Source: Agromyces sp. H66 (GTDB taxonomy: Bacteria; Actinomycetota; Actinomycetes; Actinomycetales; Microbacteriaceae). From it: DNA of 64,000 nt. Made by a program: the position numbers and the translations under genes. How positions within the stretch are numbered: position 1 is the first letter of the stretch; every line of letters starts with the position of its first letter. The notes under the pieces were generated by a model. The model searched no databases. It was not told the DNA's origin and worked only from the letters and a program-made list of their open reading frames with translations. Positions 1 to 7,073 of this stretch are shown here, piece after piece. The DNA is taken from assembly GCF_004959775.1 (NCBI RefSeq), contig NZ_SJZG01000002.1, positions 310,001-374,000 on the forward strand, written 5' to 3'.

Positions 1-400
1 TGCTGAGGCCTCCTTGCGAACCCCTCCTCATGATCCGAGGCAGCCGAACGGCCGGCGCCCGAAGTTTGTACGCATCATCTGCCGGAGCCGAGCCGGGGCG
101 GCGGCACTGAGGCAACTTGAGGAAGTTTCGCTTGGCTCGGAGTGTAATCTGGGGGCAATGTCCGCCGCAAACAGGTCTGACGACCTGGGGAATGTTGCGG
201 CCGCCGCTGATCGTGGGCACGAAGGCAAGGGGCGATCAGCCACCGTTGAAGAGCGGGTCCAGGCGGCGCAGCGTCCCTGGGAGACGCGCGCGGAGGCAAC
301 TCTGATCAGAGAATTCCACGAACGAACCTACATTGGACCGGGCGCCGCACATGAAGTCATCACGGCTGAATTACGATCCAGAGATGGTCCTGACCAGTGA
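1..400 (+). other. Atypical-composition stretch, no confident gene
   Basis: One frame is open from the window edge to a TGA at 398-400, encoding a basic, low-complexity protein with no motif I recognise. Codon use is unlike the rest of the window: many third positions are A or T (CTT, GTT, GAA, TTA, AGA, AAT), whereas nearby genes are almost always G/C there. No ribosome binding site decides a start. It could be the tail of a foreign gene entering from the left, or chance open sequence. It ends 3 bases from the 3' end of a tRNA gene, a common edge for integrated elements. Confidence 0.3.
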
Positions 401-403
401 TTG

Positions 404-477
404 TAGGGCGGACGGGACTTGAACCCGTGACCGATGGATTATGAGTCCACTGCTCTGACCGGCTGAGCTACCGCCCC
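404..477 (-). tRNA. tRNA-Met (anticodon CAT)
   Basis: Read on the minus strand the sequence folds as a full cloverleaf: a 7-bp acceptor stem starting GGGGCGG and closing with CCGCCCT (first pair G-U), a D arm with GCTC/GAGC, an anticodon arm whose loop is CTCATAA, and a T arm with loop TTCAAGT. The anticodon is CAT. CCA is not encoded. CAT tRNAs can be elongator Met or, after lysidine modification, Ile2; I call elongator Met by default without resolving this. Confidence 0.9.
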
Positions 478-487
478 TCGCGGCGCG

Positions 488-1831
488 TCACTCGGGAAGT
501 GCCGCGGGCGCGATCTCGGTGACCGGGTCGGTCACCGATTTTCCACGATACAGGCTCTCGAATGTCGAGATCGTGCGCTGGATGTCGTGCGCGGCGATGA
601 GCCGCAGTGACCCCTCTTTGAGCGAGCGGTACTCCTCGGGAGACGCCTCGAGCACCATGCGGAGCTTGGCGGCCAGGTCTTCGGGATTCGAAGGTTCGAA
701 GAGGTAGCCGTTCTCGCCGTCGTGCACGAGGTGCGGCAGGGCCATGGCGTTCGCGGCGACCACCGGCAGCGCCGAGGCCATCGCCTCCATGGTCACGATG
801 CTCTGCAGCTCGGCGATCGACGGCATCGCGAGCACCGACGCGCGGTGGTAGGCGTCGCGAAGCTCGTCGTCGGTGACGTAGCCCGTGAACGTGACGCGAT
901 CGGCGACCCCGAGTTCTGCGGCGAGGTGCTCGAGATTGCGCTTCTGGTCGCCGCCGCCGACGATCTCGACCTTCGCGTCGAGGTCGGCGGGGAGCAGGGT
1001 CAGCGCTCGCAGGAGCACGTCGATCTGCTTCTCGCCGGTGACGCGCCCGACGAACAGGATGCGATTCTCGGTGCGCGGTTCCCACGAGGGCGAGTACTTG
1101 TGCGCGTCGATGCCGCAGGAGATGGCGTGCACTTCCGACAGCCCCGTGTGCCGCTCGAGGAACTGCGCGGCCTTGCGGGTCGGTGTGGTGACGGCCTCCG
1201 CACGGCCGAACGTGCGCCGGGCCGCCTTCCAGGCGAGGCCCACCGCCCACTCCTGCCATGCCTTCGGCAGCAGGGTGAACTCGAGCATGTTCTCGGGCAT
1301 GAAGTGGTTGGTGCCGATGATGCGGATGCCGCGGCGCTGCGCCTCGATGGAGAGCCCGCGTCCCACGACGATGTGCGACTGGAAGTGCACGACGTCGGGC
1401 TTGACCTCGTCGATGACCCGGGCGCTGTTCTGCTTGATCCGCCACGGCAGGGCGAATCGCAGCCAGTCGTGCGGATACCAGCGCCACGAGTAGAGGCGGT
1501 GCGCGGTGAGCTCCTGGCCCTCGTGCACCTCCTTCCACGTGCCGTGCTTGCGGCTCGCGGCAGGAGCCATGACGTGAACCTCGTGGCCACGTTCGACGAG
1601 TCCGGCGGCGAGGCGCTCCGCGAAGCGGGCGGCCCCGTTGACGTCGGGCGCGAACGTGTCGGCTCCGATCAGGATCCTGAGCGGACGTTCCGTCTCTGAG
1701 CCGTGGGTTCCGGCCGGGGGTGTCGCACCAGGTGTGTCAGACACAGTGGTCGTGTTCCTCACATTCGTCGGATCGAGGCGATCGGCCTCCTGGGATGCAC
1801 GGCCCGGGGGTTCGGCACGCGCAGGCTGCAT
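488..1831 (-). CDS. GT4-family glycosyltransferase
   Basis: Predicted retaining GT-B glycosyltransferase of 447 aa that would transfer a sugar from an activated donor to a lipid or glycan, probably at the inner face of the membrane; the acceptor is not visible. After a disordered N terminus the GT-B start LRILIGADTFAPDVNGAARF is followed by the glycine-rich turn ERGHEVHV. The C-terminal domain shows the GT4 pattern: RILFVGRVTGEKQ, FTGYVTDDEL, then the donor-site ExxxxxxxE region (IAELQSIVTMEAMASALPVV). This architecture resembles diacylglycerol glucosyltransferases and PimB/PimC-like mannosyltransferases. The start is uncertain: a GTG about 23 codons downstream is equally possible. It lies just left of a DMT-family gene on the same strand. 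Confidence 0.85.
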   Translation of the reverse strand: MQPARAEPPGRASQEADRLDPTNVRNTTTVSDTPGATPPAGTHGSETERPLRILIGADTFAPDVNGAARFAERLAAGLVERGHEVHVMAPAASRKHGTWKEVHEGQELTAHRLYSWRWYPHDWLRFALPWRIKQNSARVIDEVKPDVVHFQSHIVVGRGLSIEAQRRGIRIIGTNHFMPENMLEFTLLPKAWQEWAVGLAWKAARRTFGRAEAVTTPTRKAAQFLERHTGLSEVHAISCGIDAHKYSPSWEPRTENRILFVGRVTGEKQIDVLLRALTLLPADLDAKVEIVGGGDQKRNLEHLAAELGVADRVTFTGYVTDDELRDAYHRASVLAMPSIAELQSIVTMEAMASALPVVAANAMALPHLVHDGENGYLFEPSNPEDLAAKLRMVLEASPEEYRSLKEGSLRLIAAHDIQRTISTFESLYRGKSVTDPVTEIAPAALPE

Positions 1832-1892
1832 CCGACCCTAGTCTACGCGGCGTCGGTACCGCTCCCCTGTGAACGCATGTCGCCGAACGCGC

Positions 1893-2810
1893 TCAGAGGC
1901 GCGTCTGCGGGTGGTTTCGCGCGAGAATGAACACTCCCCACACGGCGATCGCCCCCGCGATGACGAACACGAAGTTCGCCCAGAGCGGCGCCTGCGAGGC
2001 CTCGCCGAGCACGAGGATGCCGATCGCCACGGCGACCATCGGGTCGACCACGGTGAGGCCCGCGATGACGAGGTCGGGCGGGCCGGTGGCGTAGGCGTTC
2101 TGCACGAAGTACGCCCCGAGCGCGGTGGCGAGGATCAGCCCGACGAGGCAGAGGAACGTGAGCCACTCGAATTCACCCTGCTCCAACCGCCCGAGCACGA
2201 CCTTCGCGAGGGTCGCGACGAAGCCGTAGAGAACTCCCGCCATGATCACGTAGAAGATGGCGCGGATGCGGCGACGGAGCATCCCGAACGCGAGCGCCGC
2301 GAGTGTCAGCACGACCGCCAGGATCGTGAGGATCGTGATGAGGTGCTGGTCGGTGACCGGCTTGTCGACGGCCGTGAACGCGGCGACGCCGACGAAGAGG
2401 AACACGCCGCCGACGCACATGATGATGGCGATGATCGACCGGTGATTCAGCTGCACTCGACTGACCCGGGAGTTCAGGATCGACGTGATCACGAGGGCGA
2501 TGGCGCCGAGGGGTTGCACGACGATGATCGGTGCGAAGTACAGGGATGACAGCTGGAAGACGATCGCGAGTCCCAGCATGAGCGTGCCGATGACCCACGA
2601 GGGCCTCGCCAGCAGGAGCGAGAGCTGCTTGACGTTCAGCCCCTTGCCGAGCGTGTCGACGGTGTTGGATTCGACCTTGACGACCCCGCGATGCTGGAAT
2701 TGCGCACCGAGCGAGAGGAACACCGCGCCGATGAGCGCGAGCGGGATGCCGATGAACTGCGTCGGGTCGAGCGCGATCTGCTCGGTGAAGTCGGTCAGGT
2801 CGGGATCCAC
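1893..2810 (-). CDS. DMT-superfamily membrane protein (EamA/NipA-like)
   Basis: A polytopic membrane protein of 305 aa with about nine hydrophobic helices, for example IGIPLALIGAVFLSLGAQF near residue 20, LMLGLAIVFQLSSLYFAPI near 85 and FVFVIAGAIAVWGVFIL at the end. The motif PIIVVQPLGAIALVITSILN and the later IAGLTVVDPMVAVAIGILVLGE are typical of drug/metabolite transporter-type permeases; NipA-type magnesium transporters are close relatives. Substrate cannot be told. It is divergent from peptide deformylase with only 40 bases between the start codons, so both promoters must sit in or overlap that gap. Confidence 0.75.
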   Translation of the reverse strand: MDPDLTDFTEQIALDPTQFIGIPLALIGAVFLSLGAQFQHRGVVKVESNTVDTLGKGLNVKQLSLLLARPSWVIGTLMLGLAIVFQLSSLYFAPIIVVQPLGAIALVITSILNSRVSRVQLNHRSIIAIIMCVGGVFLFVGVAAFTAVDKPVTDQHLITILTILAVVLTLAALAFGMLRRRIRAIFYVIMAGVLYGFVATLAKVVLGRLEQGEFEWLTFLCLVGLILATALGAYFVQNAYATGPPDLVIAGLTVVDPMVAVAIGILVLGEASQAPLWANFVFVIAGAIAVWGVFILARNHPQTRL

Positions 2811-2850
2811 GGAACGACCCTACCCGTTCGCCCGCCGATATCCTTGCCGA

Positions 2851-3417
2851 ATGGCCGTGCTCCCCATCCGCATCTCCGGTGACCCCGTGCTCCATTCCCC
2901 CGCCCTCCCCGTCGAGGCCATCGACGACGAGATCCGCGTCCTCGTGAGCGACATGTTCGAGACGATGGATGCCGCGCCCGGCGTCGGGCTCGCCGCCCCG
3001 CAGGTCGGCGTGCCGCTGCGGATGTTCACGTACGGCTGGGTCGACGAGACCGGCACGCGCTGGCGCGGCGTGGCGATCAACCCCGAACTGTGGATCTCGC
3101 CGCCGCCGGCCGGCGAGCCCGATCCCGATGAGGAGTCGGAGGGCTGCCTGAGCTTCCCCGGGGAACGGTTCGGCCTCCGCCGTGCCGCTCGGGCGATCCT
3201 CCGGGCGACCGACCTCGACGGCGAGCCGTTCGAGATCACCGCCGAGGGCTGGCTTGCTCGCATCTTCCAGCACGAGTACGACCACCTCGACGGCACGCTC
3301 TATACCGACCGGCTCGGCGAACGGGACCAGCGCATCGTCGCGAAGATCTCGAAGAAGCTCGGCTGGGGCAAGCCGGGCGTGTCGTGGATGCCGGGCGTCG
3401 ATCACCTCGAGGATTGA
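2851..3417 (+). CDS. def: Peptide deformylase
   Basis: Removes the formyl group from the N-terminal methionine of nascent proteins in the cytoplasm. All three metal-site motifs are present in the 188-aa product: GVGLAAPQVG at residues 44-53, EGCLS at 97-101 with metal ligand Cys99, and QHEYDHLDG with ligands His141 and His145 and catalytic Glu142. Length fits the family. The reading frame is open far upstream, but ATG at 2851 gives the standard N terminus (MAVLPIRISGDPVL). The stop lies one base from the stop of the convergent Fic gene, so a terminator would have to lie inside coding sequence. Confidence 0.97.
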   Translation: MAVLPIRISGDPVLHSPALPVEAIDDEIRVLVSDMFETMDAAPGVGLAAPQVGVPLRMFTYGWVDETGTRWRGVAINPELWISPPPAGEPDPDEESEGCLSFPGERFGLRRAARAILRATDLDGEPFEITAEGWLARIFQHEYDHLDGTLYTDRLGERDQRIVAKISKKLGWGKPGVSWMPGVDHLED

Positions 3418-3418
3418 A

Positions 3419-4636
3419 TCATCCGCCACGGGACCCCGATGCGGCCATGCGGCGGGCGATGCGCTGTTCGAGATCGTCCAACTCGCCCGAGACATCGACC
3501 GCCAGCCAGACCCGGTCGCGCTTACGGCCGGTGATCTCGCGAAGGATTCCAGCCGCCTCGAGTCGCGCGATCGCCGAGTTGGTGTTCGGTGGCCCTGATC
3601 CGATGACGCGGGTGATCTCGTCACCGGTGAAGACCGAATGATCGAGGATCGCGTCGATGAGCTTGGCACCGGCCGATCCCGCGCGAAAGGTCACGGTATC
3701 CGCCCAGGTCTTCGGCATCTCGATGAGACGGCCCGCCGAGATCCGAGACTCGGCGGCCGCGGCCTGCATGCCCGCAGCCAGGTTCCGCACGAACGGCTCG
3801 AGGGTGCCGTCTCGGTACTCGTTGATCAGGTGGAAGTAGTGTTCGCGTTCGGCCAGGAGCGCACTCGCGACCGGGACGACGCTGTTCCCGGTGATGCCTC
3901 GGCGTCGGAGTACGGCGTTGATCAGCGCCCGCCCGATGCGGCCGTTGCCGTCGGTGAACGGGTGGATCGACTCGAACTGGGCGTGGCCGATCGCCGCCTG
4001 CACGATCACCGGGACGTCATCGCGGTTGAGGTATCGCACGAGATCATCCATGAGGTCGTGAACCCTGGCCGGTGCGGGCGGGATGTGCACCGCGCCGCGA
4101 GGTGAATGATCGCTGCCGCCGATCCAGTTCTGCATCGTGCGCCATCGTCCGGCGTACCTGCCGTCGAGTGGATCCTCGGCCATGAGGCGACGATGGGCCT
4201 CGAGGATGTCCTCGATGCCGATCCGACCGCTTCGACCTGCGGCATCCACGAGCCCTCCGAGGGCTTGGGTGGCCGCCACCATGCTCCGCGCCGAGCGGTT
4301 CGCCCTGCTCCCCGCGAGGGCACGAGCGAAGTCCTCCGCGGATGCTTCCTCGTACTCGATCCGGCTCGATGAGACGGAGTCCGTGCGAATGAGGAATCGG
4401 CCGAGTGCGGGCAGCCCGCCGGTCGCATGCTCGACACGAGCGACCTCGACGGCGGCCTGCTCGGCGATGGCGGTGAGTGCCGGGGCAGCCTGATAGTCGA
4501 GGTCGGCGATCATGGGTGGAATCGTCGCGTCGACGTGGTCGAGCATCCGGTCCTCGCGGGTTCCGCCACGGACGGACTGCCGCCACGAAAGCCGTTCAGC
4601 ACCGTGTGCCGGCCAATCCGGCGCAGCCTTCTGCAT
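3419..4636 (-). CDS. Fic-domain protein with C-terminal winged helix
   Basis: Fic proteins usually AMPylate hydroxyl side chains of target proteins. The core motif HPFTDGNGRIGR is intact (about residues 225-236), with catalytic His. The N-terminal Fic_N region carries SSSRIEYEE near residue 90, matching the class II inhibitory helix [S/T]xxxE[G/N] except that the Glu is followed by Tyr. The C-terminal third (FTGDEITRVIG, then NSAIARLEAAGILREIT) looks like a winged-helix DNA-binding domain, so it may autoregulate. ATG at 4636 is chosen because GGGGGAG lies 9 bases upstream; an ATG at 4654 would add 6 residues. Similar Fic-HTH proteins are common, and the target is unknown. Confidence 0.88.
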   Translation of the reverse strand: MQKAAPDWPAHGAERLSWRQSVRGGTREDRMLDHVDATIPPMIADLDYQAAPALTAIAEQAAVEVARVEHATGGLPALGRFLIRTDSVSSSRIEYEEASAEDFARALAGSRANRSARSMVAATQALGGLVDAAGRSGRIGIEDILEAHRRLMAEDPLDGRYAGRWRTMQNWIGGSDHSPRGAVHIPPAPARVHDLMDDLVRYLNRDDVPVIVQAAIGHAQFESIHPFTDGNGRIGRALINAVLRRRGITGNSVVPVASALLAEREHYFHLINEYRDGTLEPFVRNLAAGMQAAAAESRISAGRLIEMPKTWADTVTFRAGSAGAKLIDAILDHSVFTGDEITRVIGSGPPNTNSAIARLEAAGILREITGRKRDRVWLAVDVSGELDDLEQRIARRMAASGSRGG

Positions 4637-4663
4637 CGGATGCCGCTCCCCCATGCGCCCCCC

Positions 4664-4711
4664 AACCGATCATTTGCCGGTAAATTCTATCGGTTAGCGG
4701 CATAAGCGCAA
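4664..4711 (-). promoter_or_regulatory. Promoter and inverted-repeat operator of the Fic gene
   Basis: On the minus strand a -35-like TTGCGC (4706-4711) and a -10-like TAGAAT (4684-4689) are 16 bases apart, placing transcription start about 40 bases before the chosen ATG. An inverted repeat AACCGAT (4664-4670) / ATCGGTT (4689-4695) spans the -10 and start region. That position suits a repressor, plausibly the Fic protein's own winged helix. The stretch is also AT-richer than its surroundings. Confidence 0.5.
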
Positions 4712-4858
4712 ATAGTGTCGCAGGAACTTCCACTTGGAGACCGGATTGATGCTATCGACGCGAGTCTTTCGGCTTGGGGAGCTCCGCGTTCGTGCAGCGG
4801 TTCTCGATGGCGTCATGAATCGTCCAGGTCGTGGTCTCTTGATCAGGGAGGAGGTGTC

Positions 4859-5512
4859 ATGGTTCGTGTACCTGCCCGGGCCGGTGGCGTCGGTGCGCGT
4901 CGGGCGCGCGCGCGGGGCATGAGGACGCGCGTGCTGCTGGTCTGTGCGGCGTTCGCGGTCGTGCAGGTCCTCCTGAACGCCTCGCTCATTCCGTTCGCCG
5001 CGGGCCTGGCCGCCGCGTCACCGCCCGGCTACGCAGTGCTGGCAGGCCTCTACAGCCTCATGCCGTTCACGGCTCGCCGATTCACCGACGTCGGAGGCGC
5101 AGCGACCCTGACGGCGCTGTTCTCCGGTCTGCTGGTCGCCGCGTTCAGTCCGATCGGAGTGCTCATGCTCGTTCCGCTCCTGTTCTCTGCCGCCACATTC
5201 GACGGCGTGCTGTGGCTCGGCCGGTCGCGGTCCGGGTCCACGCCAGACAGCGCCTGGGTGTTCATCGCCGCTGCGGCGTCGGCAGCGAGCCTGTTCCTCG
5301 TGTCGCTGCCCGTATTCTCCACCGAGCACCTCACTCCGGTGTTCCTGGGCCTCACCGCGCTCGGCCGGCTCGCCGGCCAGCTTGCCGCCGCCGCAGTGGC
5401 GCTGGGCCTCGTGCGACAGCTCGCCCGCGCTGGGGTTCGCTCGGGTCCGTCGCGCGAACCTCAGCAGCCCAGTGGACGGACCGACGGACGGTCAGTCAGC
5501 AGGTGCGAGTGA
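4859..5512 (+). CDS. Small polytopic membrane protein, ECF S-component-like
   Basis: A 217-aa hydrophobic protein with about five or six predicted membrane helices (LLVCAAFAVVQVLLNASLI, PPGYAVLAGLYSLMPF, LTALFSGLLVAAFSPIGVLM, AWVFIAAAASAASLFLVSL, LAGQLAAAAVALGLV). Size and layout resemble substrate-binding S components of energy-coupling-factor vitamin transporters, but I see no decisive motif and no ECF ATPase or T component nearby, so this is a guess from architecture. ATG at 4859 is supported by AGGGAGGAGG seven bases upstream. Its last 21 bases overlap the end of the convergent sortase-like gene. Confidence 0.55.
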   Translation: MVRVPARAGGVGARRARARGMRTRVLLVCAAFAVVQVLLNASLIPFAAGLAAASPPGYAVLAGLYSLMPFTARRFTDVGGAATLTALFSGLLVAAFSPIGVLMLVPLLFSAATFDGVLWLGRSRSGSTPDSAWVFIAAAASAASLFLVSLPVFSTEHLTPVFLGLTALGRLAGQLAAAAVALGLVRQLARAGVRSGPSREPQQPSGRTDGRSVSRCE

Positions 5513-6094
5513 GAGGAACCGCATGCGGTTCTCGCCGTAGTAGCAGGTCTGGACCATGAACTCGCCGGCCATGCCGACGAGGGTGTCGGCGTTGGAGGAT
5601 TTCGGCGTGTGTCGTTCCTCGACGACCTCGTAGACGATGTCGGAGCCGGCGACCTTGACGTGCTGGCCGATGTCCCAGGTGAGGATGATGTCGCCACCGC
5701 AATAGTTGTGCGCGGCGTACAGCGGGAGCACGCCGTCGGCGCGGTAACTGGTCATCTCGGTGAACTCGCCGCCGCACCGGTCGAGGTCTCGCATGTCCCC
5801 TTCGCCGCCGAGGGTGAGCGTGGGTAGCTCCCCCGGTGCGACCCACTGGTGGATCTGCTGCTCGACGGTGACCTTGAGGTTTCCGGTGATCTTGTCGACG
5901 GCGTCGGGTGCGACCACCGTCGCGCCGGTGAGCACGAGACCGAGCACGGTCACGATGACGGCGACCACGAACAGCATCGTCCGGCGCCACCGCCCGGTCT
6001 GATCGGTAGGGGCGGTGGTGGGCCCTCCGTCAGGGGCGGACTGGTCGTATTCGGCCGCCAGGTGACGTGCCGCGGGGCGTTCAGCCAGCAGCAT
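5492..6094 (-). CDS. Compact sortase-like transpeptidase, last gene of the pilus operon
   Basis: A 200-aa protein with one N-terminal membrane anchor (about residues 40-60) and an extracellular domain that reads like a reduced sortase: LYAAHN with candidate catalytic His129, a segment DIGQHVKVAGSDIVYEVVEE matching the G-D-x-V...Y-x-V strands of sortases, MVQTC with candidate nucleophile Cys184, and NRMRF with Arg190/Arg192. Cys108 and Cys132 could form a disulphide. The ATG lies inside the 3' end of the class C sortase gene (14-bp overlap), so the two are translationally coupled. Plausible roles are attaching the finished pilus to the wall or assisting polymerisation. It could instead be a catalytically dead accessory; sequence alone cannot decide. 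Confidence 0.6.
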   Translation of the reverse strand: MLLAERPAARHLAAEYDQSAPDGGPTTAPTDQTGRWRRTMLFVVAVIVTVLGLVLTGATVVAPDAVDKITGNLKVTVEQQIHQWVAPGELPTLTLGGEGDMRDLDRCGGEFTEMTSYRADGVLPLYAAHNYCGGDIILTWDIGQHVKVAGSDIVYEVVEERHTPKSSNADTLVGMAGEFMVQTCYYGENRMRFLSLAPAD

Positions 6095-7073
6095 GGCGTG
6101 TCGCCTGGGTCTTGTCCCTGCGCGGTCCCCTTCTCCGGCGAAGCGCGCGAGGGACGCGGGGACGGATGATCAGGAACGCTCCGACCGGCGCGGCGACGAG
6201 CGCGACGGCCCACCACGGGAACCCGGGCGGCGGGGTGGTGTCGGCCATCGCGTAGCGAGTCTCTCCGTACGCCGGCGCATCCACGCGTTCGGCGCGAATG
6301 AGGAGCCGGTGGGTGTTGACCCCGGTCGGGGTGCAGGTGATCAGGGTGAGGTAGTCGTGGCCGGGCACCTTGCGGAGCTCGTCGGTCTCGTTCGGGAGGA
6401 CCGTGACCTGCTGGTCGACTTCGTAGTAGAGGTCCTCGCCGAGGACGCTCACGATGATCTGGTCGCCGTCCTCGAGCTCGTCGATGTCGTCGAACAGGGT
6501 CGCCTGCGCGAATCCGTTGTGCCCGGTGAGCACCGAGTGAGTGTCGTCGCCGCCGACCGGGAGCGCAGAGCCGAAGAGGTGGCCGATGCCGCGTGCGAGG
6601 GTCGCGTCGTCGGTACCGTGGTAGATCGGCAGGTCGACCCCGATGGCCGGGATCCGTATGCGAGCCATGGCGTCGGATCCGGGGATGACAAGGGTCTCGA
6701 AGTAGGCGTCGCTGCCCTCGCCCACCGCCGTCTGCTCCCCGTTCACGTTGAGCACGTACGGGTCGCGGATCGGGCCGTCGGGAAGCGCGGCGTTGTATGC
6801 CCGGGCCTCATCGAGCATCGCCTGGCTCGCCGACTCGGGCAGGCTGCCGATGCTGTGCACGTACCCGTCCACCTCGCCGTGATGCCGTATCGACGACAGC
6901 CACGACGCCGCCGACGGATACACCATCACACCGACGCCGAGGACGGCGATGACCATGACCAGGGTGTGGGTCCAACCCCACCCGGGACCACGGCCCCGGC
7001 TCTCCCGGCGAGTCGCGTCACGAGGCTGCTCCGGCAGGGCCGGCGCCTCCAGGGCCTTGGTCGCCGGGCTCAT
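6081..7073 (-). CDS. Class C (pilin-polymerising) sortase
   Basis: Class C sortases join pilin subunits by isopeptide bonds between a sorting-signal Thr and a pilin-motif Lys, at the outer membrane face. From the chosen start the 330-aa product has a membrane helix near residue 40, a lid-type DPY at about 104-106, catalytic His185 in LTGHNG, Cys247 in LITC and Arg256 in THRLL, then a second C-terminal helix (WWAVALVAAPVGAFLII) and an Arg-rich tail. Two membrane helices and a lid are hallmarks of class C. Start at 7073 is preferred because ATGA overlaps the stop of the upstream pilin gene; an ATG at 7109 is possible. It lies directly downstream of its likely substrates. Confidence 0.93.
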   Translation of the reverse strand: MSPATKALEAPALPEQPRDATRRESRGRGPGWGWTHTLVMVIAVLGVGVMVYPSAASWLSSIRHHGEVDGYVHSIGSLPESASQAMLDEARAYNAALPDGPIRDPYVLNVNGEQTAVGEGSDAYFETLVIPGSDAMARIRIPAIGVDLPIYHGTDDATLARGIGHLFGSALPVGGDDTHSVLTGHNGFAQATLFDDIDELEDGDQIIVSVLGEDLYYEVDQQVTVLPNETDELRKVPGHDYLTLITCTPTGVNTHRLLIRAERVDAPAYGETRYAMADTTPPPGFPWWAVALVAAPVGAFLIIRPRVPRALRRRRGPRRDKTQATRHAAG

